This document shows positions 1 through 8,148 of a DNA stretch of 42,564 nucleotides, one piece after another. Under the pieces are notes generated by a model. It did not search any database and was not told the DNA's origin. It saw nothing but the letters and a program-made list of their open reading frames with translations. The translations under genes and the position numbers were made by a program. The number at the start of each line of letters is the position of its first letter. Positions within the stretch are counted from its first letter, which is position 1. Origin of the DNA: an uncultured Clostridia bacterium (lineage in GTDB: Bacteria; Bacillota; Clostridia; TANB77; CAG-465); NCBI GenBank assembly GCA_947630145.1, contig CANRGL010000008.1, positions 1-42,564 of the forward strand. The letters run 5' to 3'.

Positions 1-1
1 A

Positions 2-229
2 AGAAGAATAACAGAATTAAGAGAAAAATGGAGACTAGATTATGACTCATCAATATCAAGTGCTACCAAAAAAGGAAAGGCTGAGGGCATAGCTATTGGA
101 GAGAAAAAAGGAAGTAAAAAGACAAAACATGATATAGCAAAAAAGTTACTAAATAAAAATTTAACCATCCAAGAAATAAAAGAAATTACAGGATTAGATG
201 AAAAAGAAATATTAAAAATAAAAAAATAA
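2..229 (+). CDS. C-terminal fragment of an Rpn/PD-(D/E)XK nuclease family (transposase-like) protein; 5' end lies outside the window
   Basis: Frame-2 translation RRITELREKWRLDYDSSISSATKKGKAEGIAIGEKKGSKKTKHDIAKKLLNKNLTIQEIKEITGLDEKEILKIKK* resembles the typical tail (KGKAEG..., LL..., S/TIEEI...TGLSEEEI) of this family. Confidence 0.6.
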   Translation, partial: RRITELREKWRLDYDSSISSATKKGKAEGIAIGEKKGSKKTKHDIAKKLLNKNLTIQEIKEITGLDEKEILKIKK

Positions 230-250
230 CAAGTAATAAATAATAATCTA

Positions 251-291
251 AAAGCATGTATACTAAACTAAATAGTATATGTGCTTTTTTT
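251..291 (+). terminator. Rho-independent terminator
   Basis: AGCATGTATACT / AGTATATGTGCT hairpin followed by a T run. Confidence 0.7.
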
Positions 292-299
292 ATAAATAA

Positions 300-414
300 A
301 TAGTAACAATTATAACATCAAACTGTAACAAAAATTTAACAATAAATTTGTTATGAAAACTTGCGTTTTTTTTTTTTAGTGTATGCTATAAGGGATAAAA
401 GTGGAGGAGAGAAT
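300..414 (+). repeat. Upstream (promoter/5'UTR) repeat, copy 1, containing a 12-nt poly-T tract (366-377)
   Basis: Nearly identical to 18885-19004 and 20365-20477: GTAACAA...TAACAT..AAACTGTAACAAAAATTTAA.A..A..TTGTTATGAAAACTTG[C/T]G(T)nAGTGTATGCTATAAGGGATAAAA.TGG.GGAGAGAATAT. Confidence 0.85.
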
Positions 415-1617
415 ATGAAAAATAACAAAAGAGGTATATCACTAATAGTATTAATAGTAACGATAATCGTTATAATAATACTTGCTGCAGTAGTAATACT
501 AACATTAAGTAAAAATAATCCAGTAGAAAGTGCAAGAAAGGCAAGATTTATGGAAGATGTAAGAAGTTTCCAAGATGAACTAGCACTAAGTGTATCAAAG
601 GATTATGTAACAAAAAAAGAAAATAGGAATGATAAATTTAATGCAACAGAATTTGATAAAATTAAAGAATACATACCAAGTTTTACAAAAGATTATAAAG
701 ATAAATTTACAATACAAGAAGATGAACTTGTGTATAGTAAAGATAACGTAACAGAAAATGAGAAAAAATGGTTAGACGAATTAGGAATAGTAACAAAAGC
801 TACAGTGCCAAATGAATGGAAAGAATTTATTGCTAGTGTGACAGATGATGGAGTACCAGTACCAAAAGGATTTACATATGTAGAAGGTACAAAGGAAACA
901 GGAACAGTAATAAAAGATGAAAAAGGTAATGAATTTGTATGGATACCAGTAGATAATATAAATGATTACAAAAAAGATACAAGTTTTCCTGGTACTGTTC
1001 CTGAAAATGACGATTCATTGCCAACTGGAATAACAGACGAAGAATCAGATGTAGCAAAATATGGAGGTTTTTATATAGGAAGATATGAGGCAGGAACGTC
1101 AGATGAAACTTATGGAGGAAATAAAGTAGAAATACCAGTATCAAAAAAAGGAGCAGTAGTTTGGATTCTTATAGACTATAGTAATGCAAAAAGAAGTGCA
1201 GAACAAATGATAAGTAATAGTTATGTACAAACAGGACTATTAACAGGAAAAGCATGGGATACAACATGTCACTGGATAGAAGATTATGTAGAAACAATAG
1301 TTGATGACTCAAGTTTAACAGATAGCAGATTTTATGGAAATTATAGTAATTCTGATGGTTCTGCCAAAGTTGAAGGATCAGGTACAAAACAAACAGCGGG
1401 ATATTCAGATGCATGGAAGACAAAAAATATATATGATTTAGCAGGAAATGTATGGGAATGGACGAACGAGATATATAGCTCAAGTCACATTTTTCGTGGT
1501 GGAAGTTACAATTATAGTGCTAAGTCTAGTCCAGTGTCGGATCGTAATAATGGTAATGGCAGTTATTCTAATTACGATGTAGGCTTTCGTGTAAGACTTT
1601 ATATAAAGACAAACTGA
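415..1617 (+). CDS. Pilin-like N-terminus fused to an FGE-sulfatase (SUMF1/C-type-lectin-fold) domain; putative DGR-diversified surface protein, copy 1
   Basis: Start at 415 after GGAGGAGAGAAT. N-term MKNNKRGISLIVLIVTIIVIIILAAVVILTL; C-term DLAGNVWEWT...RGGSYNYSAKSSPVSDR...VGFRVRL is the FGE-like/CLec signature. Confidence 0.85.
   Translation: MKNNKRGISLIVLIVTIIVIIILAAVVILTLSKNNPVESARKARFMEDVRSFQDELALSVSKDYVTKKENRNDKFNATEFDKIKEYIPSFTKDYKDKFTIQEDELVYSKDNVTENEKKWLDELGIVTKATVPNEWKEFIASVTDDGVPVPKGFTYVEGTKETGTVIKDEKGNEFVWIPVDNINDYKKDTSFPGTVPENDDSLPTGITDEESDVAKYGGFYIGRYEAGTSDETYGGNKVEIPVSKKGAVVWILIDYSNAKRSAEQMISNSYVQTGLLTGKAWDTTCHWIEDYVETIVDDSSLTDSRFYGNYSNSDGSAKVEGSGTKQTAGYSDAWKTKNIYDLAGNVWEWTNEIYSSSHIFRGGSYNYSAKSSPVSDRNNGNGSYSNYDVGFRVRLYIKTN
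1480..1596 (+). repeat. Candidate DGR variable region 1 (VR1)
   Basis: Aligned without gaps to 20082-20198. 17 of 40 codons differ, all nonsynonymous, and each differing base is compatible with a template A. Confidence 0.75.
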
Positions 1618-1623
1618 CCACTG
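1597..1623 (+). other. Invariant 27-nt block 3' of VR1 (candidate IMH-like region), includes the palindrome CTTTATATAAAG and spans the stop codon
   Basis: CTTTATATAAAGACAAACTGACCACTG is identical at 20199-20225; the sequences diverge immediately after. Confidence 0.65.
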
Positions 1624-1741
1624 TTAAAATAAAAATAACAAAAAAGGGAAAATAAAAAGATTCTAGTCAATTAAGTGTGTACATTTTTTAATTTATAAAT
1701 TTAAATTAAACCAAAAAAAAAATATGTTATTGTATTGATAG

Positions 1742-1800
1742 AGCATATAGATTGTTAAATTGTTTGTTTTTTATATTTTAACATAATCTATATGCTTTTT
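1742..1800 (+). terminator. Hairpin plus T-run terminator
   Basis: AGCATATAGATTGTTAAA ... TTTTAACATAATCTATATGCT followed by TTTTT. Confidence 0.7.
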
Positions 1801-1849
1801 CTATATTTAAGCAAAAATACTAAAATAACGCAAAAAGATTACATAACAC

Positions 1850-1878
1850 TTGACTTTCGCTAAGAAATTTGTTATAAT
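1850..1878 (+). promoter_or_regulatory. Sigma-A type promoter
   Basis: TTGACT - 17 nt - TATAAT. Confidence 0.75.
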
Positions 1879-2039
1879 ATAATTGTAAAAAATATTTTAA
1901 GGAGCTAAATTTAGTTAATGGAAATAATGTTTTAAGTTAAGACAAGCATATTAATAAAAAATATGAAACCACCTTAGCTTTAGTATTACATTATAAAGTT
2001 TATATTTTTAGTTTCTTTGTTTCTGGGGAGGAAACAATC

Positions 2040-2444
2040 ATGAAAATCACAGCTACGGTAAAAGAATTAATCGAGATGGGAATTATTCCTAATAATTGTG
2101 CGATGCGTCAGCATCCAGATTCACTTGTCGAACTCATGAGCTCTGTAGATGAGCTTAAAGGATTTGTTGAAAAATACAATTCTGATAAAAAAGATGAATC
2201 AATGCAAAACATTGCGTATGCTATGGATATCGGTGACTTAAGAAAGGGAAGCAATATAGCTTATCTTGAAGTCCACATGATTCCTGAACAGTTCTTTTCA
2301 AAAGAAGGGATCGATGAATCTAAGATTGATATCGATAAAATTTTAAGAGAAATTACAGGAGAAGAAATTCCTGAAAAAGAATCGTTTCCAGATTCTGAAA
2401 TCGATGACATTTTAGCCTTCATAGCAGCTACCATATTACCCTAA
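2040..2444 (+). CDS. Hypothetical protein (134 aa)
   Basis: ORF with GGGGAGGAAAC SD, its own promoter and a GC-rich terminator; codon usage and GC higher than neighbours. Confidence 0.75.
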   Translation: MKITATVKELIEMGIIPNNCAMRQHPDSLVELMSSVDELKGFVEKYNSDKKDESMQNIAYAMDIGDLRKGSNIAYLEVHMIPEQFFSKEGIDESKIDIDKILREITGEEIPEKESFPDSEIDDILAFIAATILP

Positions 2445-2450
2445 CCTTTT

Positions 2451-2482
2451 TACACCGCCATTTATATGGCGGTGTAATTTTT
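2451..2482 (+). terminator. Rho-independent terminator
   Basis: TACACCGCCA TTTATA TGGCGGTGTA then ATTTTT. Confidence 0.9.
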
Positions 2483-2572
2483 ATGGATAAATTAAATAAT
2501 ATAATTGTATTTACTTGAAAAAATACTTAAAATAATGTAATATATACTTATATAGAAAAGAGGAACTTTTAT

Positions 2573-3952
2573 ATGAGAATGTATGATATAATAGAAAAAA
2601 AAAGAGATGGAATTGAACTTACAAAATCTGAGATAGATTTTGTTATAAAAGGATATTGTAATGATGAAATTCCTGATTATCAGATGTCTGCTTTATTAAT
2701 GGCAATATATTTAAATAAACTTACTAAAAGTGAATTGTTATATTTAACTGATGCTATGGCAAAATCAGCTAAAATTCTTGATTTATCTGATATAAAAGAA
2801 GAAGGAAAATATATTGTTGATAAACATTCAACAGGAGGAATTGGAGATAAAGTTACATTAATAGTCCTTCCAATAGTTGCATCTCTTGGGGTAACAGTTT
2901 TTAAAATGTCTGGAAAAGGGCTTGGATTTACTGGTGGTACTGCAGATAAATTAGAGTCAATAAAAGGATATGATATTAATATATCATTGGAACAAGCTTG
3001 TCATCAAGTACAAGATATAGGTGTTAGTTTAATTAGTCAAAGCCCTGAAATTGCAATTGCTGATAAAAAGTTATATGCATTACGTGATATTACAGCAACA
3101 GTTGAATCTATAGACCTTATAGCATCATCAATTATGAGTAAAAAATTAGCAAGTGGTGCTGACAAAATTTTAATAGACGTAACTGTTGGTAATGGAGCTT
3201 TTATGAAAAATATTGAAGAAGCAAGAAAATTATCAGAAACTTTAGTAGAAATTGGTAATTTAGCAGGGAAAGAAACTAAAGCTATAATTACAGATATGAA
3301 TGAGCCATTAGGAAGAAATGTTGGAAACGCATTAGAGATTAAAGAAGTAATTTCTTTTTTACTTTCAGATGAAACTACTCTTTTATCAGAAGAAATTAAA
3401 GATTTAAAAGATGTCGTTTTTGAAATAGCAGCATATATGATAAAAATGGCAGGTTGTGGTGATGATATAGAGAAAAATAAAATAAAGATTATGGAAGCAA
3501 TTACCTCTAGGAAGGCATATGATAAATTTATTGAACTTATAAAAGCACAAGGAGGTCATATCTATGAAGTATATATGGATTGGATAGGTATGAACTTAGA
3601 TATGCCAGTATTAGAGGATAATATAAAATATATGAAAGAAATACATGCTCAAAAAGAAGGCTATATTGTTTCAATTGATAGTAAAAAAATAGGTGAAGCA
3701 CTTGTTTGTCTTGGTGGAGGTAGACAAAAAAAAGACGATATAATTGACTATGCAGTAGGTTTTGAATTTAATAAAAAAGTTGGCGATAAAGTAAAAGAAG
3801 AAGAAACAATATTAAAAGTATTGTATAACGATAAAGAAAAATTTGATTTAGCTTTTGATTACATACAAGATGCAATAGTTATAGATAACATAGATGAAAA
3901 TTTAGCATTAGCTTTAAAATCAAAACCACATGTATTAGATATAATAGGATAG
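2573..3952 (+). CDS. pdp: Pyrimidine-nucleoside phosphorylase
   Basis: MRMYDIIEKKRDG..LT..EI.., DKHSTGGIGDKVTLIVLPIVASLG, MSGKGLGFTGGTADKLESI. Confidence 0.93.
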   Translation: MRMYDIIEKKRDGIELTKSEIDFVIKGYCNDEIPDYQMSALLMAIYLNKLTKSELLYLTDAMAKSAKILDLSDIKEEGKYIVDKHSTGGIGDKVTLIVLPIVASLGVTVFKMSGKGLGFTGGTADKLESIKGYDINISLEQACHQVQDIGVSLISQSPEIAIADKKLYALRDITATVESIDLIASSIMSKKLASGADKILIDVTVGNGAFMKNIEEARKLSETLVEIGNLAGKETKAIITDMNEPLGRNVGNALEIKEVISFLLSDETTLLSEEIKDLKDVVFEIAAYMIKMAGCGDDIEKNKIKIMEAITSRKAYDKFIELIKAQGGHIYEVYMDWIGMNLDMPVLEDNIKYMKEIHAQKEGYIVSIDSKKIGEALVCLGGGRQKKDDIIDYAVGFEFNKKVGDKVKEEETILKVLYNDKEKFDLAFDYIQDAIVIDNIDENLALALKSKPHVLDIIG

Positions 3953-3960
3953 GAGAAAAA

Positions 3961-4542
3961 ATGAGAATAATAGCAGGAAAGTATAAAGCTAAAGTAATAA
4001 ATAGTCCTAAAACAGAAAAAACAAGGCCAACATTAGATAGAGTAAAAGAGGCTGTGTTTAGTATACTAACTCCATATATACAAGATTCAAATGTTTTAGA
4101 CTTGTTTTCTGGTACAGGAAATTTAGCATTAGAGGCAATAAGTAGAGGTGCAAAATTTGCTTGGTTAAATGATAAGGAAAATATAGCAATATCTACTATA
4201 ATATCGAATGTAGAGTTGACTAACTCTAAAAGTTGTGTTAAAATAACAAAGAAGGATTTTGTTAAGTGTCTAAAGCAAATACAAACTTTAAAATTGAATT
4301 TTGATATTATATTTTTAGATCCACCATATGATAGTAAATATGCTTTAGAAACATTAAAATATATATCAGATTGTAAAGAAATTTTATCAAAAGAAGGTAT
4401 TATAGTATACGAAACGGATAAAAATTATATGAATAAACTAGAGAAAAAAGATTCTAAATTATCTTTAGATTTTACAAATTTGAAATGTATAGATAGTAGA
4501 AATTATGGAAATGTAATTTTAAAGTTTTTTAAATGGAGGTAA
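3961..4542 (+). CDS. rsmD: 16S rRNA (guanine(966)-N(2))-methyltransferase RsmD
   Basis: MRIIAGKYK..., RPTLDRVKEAVFSIL, LDLFSGTGNLALEAISRGA, FLDPPY. Confidence 0.92.
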   Translation: MRIIAGKYKAKVINSPKTEKTRPTLDRVKEAVFSILTPYIQDSNVLDLFSGTGNLALEAISRGAKFAWLNDKENIAISTIISNVELTNSKSCVKITKKDFVKCLKQIQTLKLNFDIIFLDPPYDSKYALETLKYISDCKEILSKEGIIVYETDKNYMNKLEKKDSKLSLDFTNLKCIDSRNYGNVILKFFKWR

Positions 4543-4547
4543 GTATA

Positions 4548-4985
4548 ATGGAGTTTTTTACATTATTAGAGAGTTTAGAAGATATGCTTGAATCTAGTTC
4601 GAAAGTACCATTTTCTTCAAAAGTAATGGTAGATATTGATGAAGCACGTGATATTATTGAGGATATTAGACTTAAATTACCAGATGAATTAAAACAAGCA
4701 AAATGGGTAAAAGAAGAAAGACAAAGAATAATTGAGGATGCACAAAAAGAAGCTGATAATATAATAAAAAACGCTGAATCTAAAATAGTTACTATGATAG
4801 ATGATAATGTTATAACTAAACAAGCATTGGCTCAAAAAGAAGAAATAATAGAAAATGCAAATAAAGTATCTAAAGAAATTTGTACTGGTACGCATGAATA
4901 TGCAAATGCTATTTTAGAAAAAGTAGAAGATGTATTAAAAGAGACTTTAGATGTAGTTCAAAATAATAGAAGAGAATTAAATTAA
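4548..4985 (+). CDS. Coiled-coil protein of the conserved family found downstream of rsmD (ATPase/DivIVA-like annotation)
   Basis: MEFFTLLESLEDMLESSSKVPFSSKVMVDIDEARDIIEDIRLKLPDELKQAKWVKEERQRII; SD GGAGG, ATG at 4548. Confidence 0.7.
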   Translation: MEFFTLLESLEDMLESSSKVPFSSKVMVDIDEARDIIEDIRLKLPDELKQAKWVKEERQRIIEDAQKEADNIIKNAESKIVTMIDDNVITKQALAQKEEIIENANKVSKEICTGTHEYANAILEKVEDVLKETLDVVQNNRRELN

Positions 4986-5015
4986 AACACTAAATAGGGG
5001 TTGGTGTAAGAATAA

Positions 5016-7571
5016 ATGGGAAGAAGAAAAAACACAAAAACTAGAAGTAATAGTAATAATACAAAAAGCACAAAAAAAGCTAATAAAACTTTTGCAAGCG
5101 ATATGCATGGAGGCATATTAGTAGTTGTAGGATTAATTTTATTTGTTTTTTTTATTTTTAAAAGTGTAGGAACTTTTGCTGGATTTTTAAATAATGTTGC
5201 AAGAGGCATTTTTGGTAATATGGCTTTAGTATTAGCTTTAATATTTGTTATTGTAGGAATACATGAAATAGTTTCTGAAAAGAAGATAAAATCATCTAAA
5301 GAAATATACAAAGGGTTAATACTATTAGGACTTGTATGTTCAATAATTTATTCTTTTACATTATATAACCTCTCTTTATTTGAAAATCCTATAAAATTTA
5401 TTGTAGACTCATATAATGCAGGAGTAGATGGAACAAATATAGCAGGTCTTATTGGAGCTATTGTTGCCACTTTTCTTGTTAAATTAATAGGAAATTTAGC
5501 TACTAGAGTTTTACTTATTTTTGTTACTATAATAACAGCGTTATGCTTTTTTGATATATCTTTTAAACAATTATTTAATGGTATAGCTAATATATTTAAA
5601 TATATAGGAAATGGTATATCATATGTTTGTTCAGTGCTTTTTAGAGGTGATGAACAAGAGGATAATAAAATAAATGAAGACGATGATGAAGTAGATAAAA
5701 ATACTAAACTTTCTAGAAAGCAAAGAAGATTAGAAGCTTTGAAAAATGAAGAATTACAATTAAAAATGCAAGAAAAAGGTAATCCTAATGCTGATAAAAA
5801 TTTAAGACTTGCTAATGCTGAACAATTAGAATTTGATTTTAATAAACTAGGAGGTAAGCCTAGCGATAACGAAATACAAGCAAAGCAACAAAGAGATGAA
5901 TTCTTTAAAAAGCAAAAAGAACAAAAAGAAGATTCTTCTTTAAAAGAAGTTCTTACAATAGATCACACAAAACTTTCTGAAGAAGATAATTATGTATTTC
6001 CATCAATTAGTCTTTTAGGAAAACCTAAAGTAGGAGAAGCTTTTGATAAAAAAGCAATTCGTGATACTGCCGTTAAATTACAAAAAACTTTAGCAAGTTT
6101 TGGAGTTGAAGCAAAAGTTACTAATATAACTAAAGGCCCTACTGTAACAAGGTATGAACTTACTCCAAATACAGGGGTTAAAGTAAGCAAGATAGTTAAT
6201 TTATCAGATGATATAGCACTTAACTTGGAAGCTAAGAGTATAAGAATAGAAGCACCTATTCCTGGAAAGGCAGCAGTTGGAATTGAAGTACCAAACAAGA
6301 ATTCTGAGGCTGTAACTTTAAGAGAAGTTATTGAATCAGACGTATTTGAAAAAGCAGAGTCTAAACTTACATTCGCACTAGGTAAAGATGCCGCAGGAAA
6401 TATTTGTGTAGGTGATATTGCTAAGATGCCTCATGCCCTTATAGCTGGTGCAACAGGTTCTGGTAAAAGTGTATGTATAAATTCTATAATAGTATCAATA
6501 TTATATAAAGCAAAACCTAGTGAAGTAAAACTAATATTAATTGATCCTAAAATGGTTGAGTTATCTGGATATAACGGTATACCTCACTTACTTATTCCTG
6601 TTGTTACTGATCCTAAAAAAGCTGCAGGAGCACTTAATTGGGCAGTACAAGAAATGGTAAAAAGATATAGTTTGTTTGCATCAGTGGGAGTAAAAGACTT
6701 AAAAGGATATAACAAAATAATTGAAAAAAAAGAAGGAGCAAAACTTCCACAAATTGTTATTATTGTAGATGAACTATCTGATCTTATGATGGTAGCACCA
6801 AATGATGTAGAAGATGCAATATGTCGTTTAGCACAAATGGCAAGAGCAGCAGGTATGCATTTAATTATAGCTACTCAAAGACCATCAGTAGATGTTATTA
6901 CTGGTATAATTAAAGCTAATGTTCCATCTAGAATAGCTTTTACTGTTTCATCTCAAGTAGATTCTAGAACTATATTAGATTCTGCAGGTGCAGAAAAATT
7001 ACTTGGTAGAGGAGATATGTTATATTATCCTACAGGTGAAATAAAACCTTTAAGAATGCAAGGAGCATTTATTTCTGAAAAAGAAATTGAAAAAATAGTT
7101 GATTCTATTAAACAAACTTCAGAGTCCACTTATAGTGAAGATATATTACAATCAATTGAAAAAGCTGGTACAAATAATTCTAAAGGTGGTAGTGATTCAT
7201 CTGATGAAGATGATGAAGCAGATGCTTTATTAGAAGATGCGATAGATTTAGTTGTAGATATTGGACAGGCATCTGCATCTATGTTACAAAGAAGATTTAA
7301 AGTAGGACATTCAAGAGCCGGAAGAATAATTGATCAAATGGAAGCAAGAGGCCTTATTTCTGGATATGAAGGTAGTAAGCCACGACAAGTTTTAATTTCA
7401 AAAACAGAGTGGCAAGAACTAAAAATGGGAAATTCACCTCAAGTAGAAGAAACAGAAAATAGTAATAATACAGAATATACTGGACAAACTAATGTAATTT
7501 ATGATGGAATGTTGATGACAAAAAACATTAATCAAAGTAATTCAAATAATTCAGATAAAGTAAATTTATAA
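5016..7571 (+). CDS. DNA translocase FtsK/SpoIIIE
   Basis: N-term TM helices, HALIAGATGSGKSVCINSIIVSIL Walker A, C-term gamma domain (SMLQRRFKVGHSRAGRIIDQMEARGLI). Confidence 0.95.
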   Translation: MGRRKNTKTRSNSNNTKSTKKANKTFASDMHGGILVVVGLILFVFFIFKSVGTFAGFLNNVARGIFGNMALVLALIFVIVGIHEIVSEKKIKSSKEIYKGLILLGLVCSIIYSFTLYNLSLFENPIKFIVDSYNAGVDGTNIAGLIGAIVATFLVKLIGNLATRVLLIFVTIITALCFFDISFKQLFNGIANIFKYIGNGISYVCSVLFRGDEQEDNKINEDDDEVDKNTKLSRKQRRLEALKNEELQLKMQEKGNPNADKNLRLANAEQLEFDFNKLGGKPSDNEIQAKQQRDEFFKKQKEQKEDSSLKEVLTIDHTKLSEEDNYVFPSISLLGKPKVGEAFDKKAIRDTAVKLQKTLASFGVEAKVTNITKGPTVTRYELTPNTGVKVSKIVNLSDDIALNLEAKSIRIEAPIPGKAAVGIEVPNKNSEAVTLREVIESDVFEKAESKLTFALGKDAAGNICVGDIAKMPHALIAGATGSGKSVCINSIIVSILYKAKPSEVKLILIDPKMVELSGYNGIPHLLIPVVTDPKKAAGALNWAVQEMVKRYSLFASVGVKDLKGYNKIIEKKEGAKLPQIVIIVDELSDLMMVAPNDVEDAICRLAQMARAAGMHLIIATQRPSVDVITGIIKANVPSRIAFTVSSQVDSRTILDSAGAEKLLGRGDMLYYPTGEIKPLRMQGAFISEKEIEKIVDSIKQTSESTYSEDILQSIEKAGTNNSKGGSDSSDEDDEADALLEDAIDLVVDIGQASASMLQRRFKVGHSRAGRIIDQMEARGLISGYEGSKPRQVLISKTEWQELKMGNSPQVEETENSNNTEYTGQTNVIYDGMLMTKNINQSNSNNSDKVNL

Positions 7572-7594
7572 TAATTAGAATAGGAGATATAAAA

Positions 7595-8098
7595 ATGGCA
7601 ATTAGAACAATCAGACTAAAAGGTGATGATATATTAACTAAAAAAGCAAAAAAAATAGAAGTTGTAGATGAAAAAATAAAAACATTAGCAAATGATATGT
7701 TAGAAACAATGTATTCAAACGATGGAATTGGACTTGCTGCATGTCAAGTTGGAATGTTAAAAGCTATGATTGTATATGATGTAAAATGGATTGAGGATAC
7801 TGATTCTAAAGGTAGGAAAATAAAACCAAAAAAAGAACCTCATATACTTATTAATCCAATAATAACATATAAATCTAAATCTATGGTAGAAGTAGAAGAA
7901 GGATGTCTTAGTTTTCCTAATGAATTTGATAATGTATACAGGCATGAAAAAATAAAAGTAGAGTATACTGATATTAATGGGAATAAAAAGGTAAAATCAG
8001 TTTCTGGAATGGAGTCTGTAGTTATACAACATGAAACTGATCATTTAGAAGGAATTGTTTTTTTAGATAGAGTAAAAGAAAACAAGAATATTAAATAA
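7595..8098 (+). CDS. def: Peptide deformylase
   Basis: GIGLAACQVG, EGCLSFP, QHETDHLEGIVFLDR motifs. Confidence 0.95.
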   Translation: MAIRTIRLKGDDILTKKAKKIEVVDEKIKTLANDMLETMYSNDGIGLAACQVGMLKAMIVYDVKWIEDTDSKGRKIKPKKEPHILINPIITYKSKSMVEVEEGCLSFPNEFDNVYRHEKIKVEYTDINGNKKVKSVSGMESVVIQHETDHLEGIVFLDRVKENKNIK

Positions 8099-8148
8099 TA
8101 AATAATAAATAATAAATATAAATTATATAAATATTTTACGGAGGTATC

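Noticed and set aside
2-229. Complete insertion sequence at the left edge
   Set aside because: Only the C-terminal tail of one Rpn/PD-(D/E)XK protein is present; no inverted repeats or target duplications can be assessed.
872-1483. Minus-strand ORFs over the copy-1 gene (872-1144, 1169-1483), and similar antisense ORFs at 19283-19561, 19744-20067, 21128-21504, 23376-23727 and others
   Set aside because: Leu/Ile/Phe/His-rich mirror translations of AT-rich coding sequence, no SD, no recognisable domains.
361-1617. Calling the FGE-domain proteins formylglycine-generating enzymes (sulfatase maturases)
   Set aside because: No sulfatase nearby, pilin-like membrane anchor, and a hypervariable C-terminus. 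The CLec/FGE fold is better read as a binding scaffold.
5990-6298. Antisense ORF inside ftsK/spoIIIE
   Set aside because: Lies wholly inside a strongly conserved gene; no independent support.
8095-8130. aataaat direct repeats as a possible CRISPR or iteron array
   Set aside because: Very short, low-complexity AT repeat without spacers; ordinary intergenic microsatellite.
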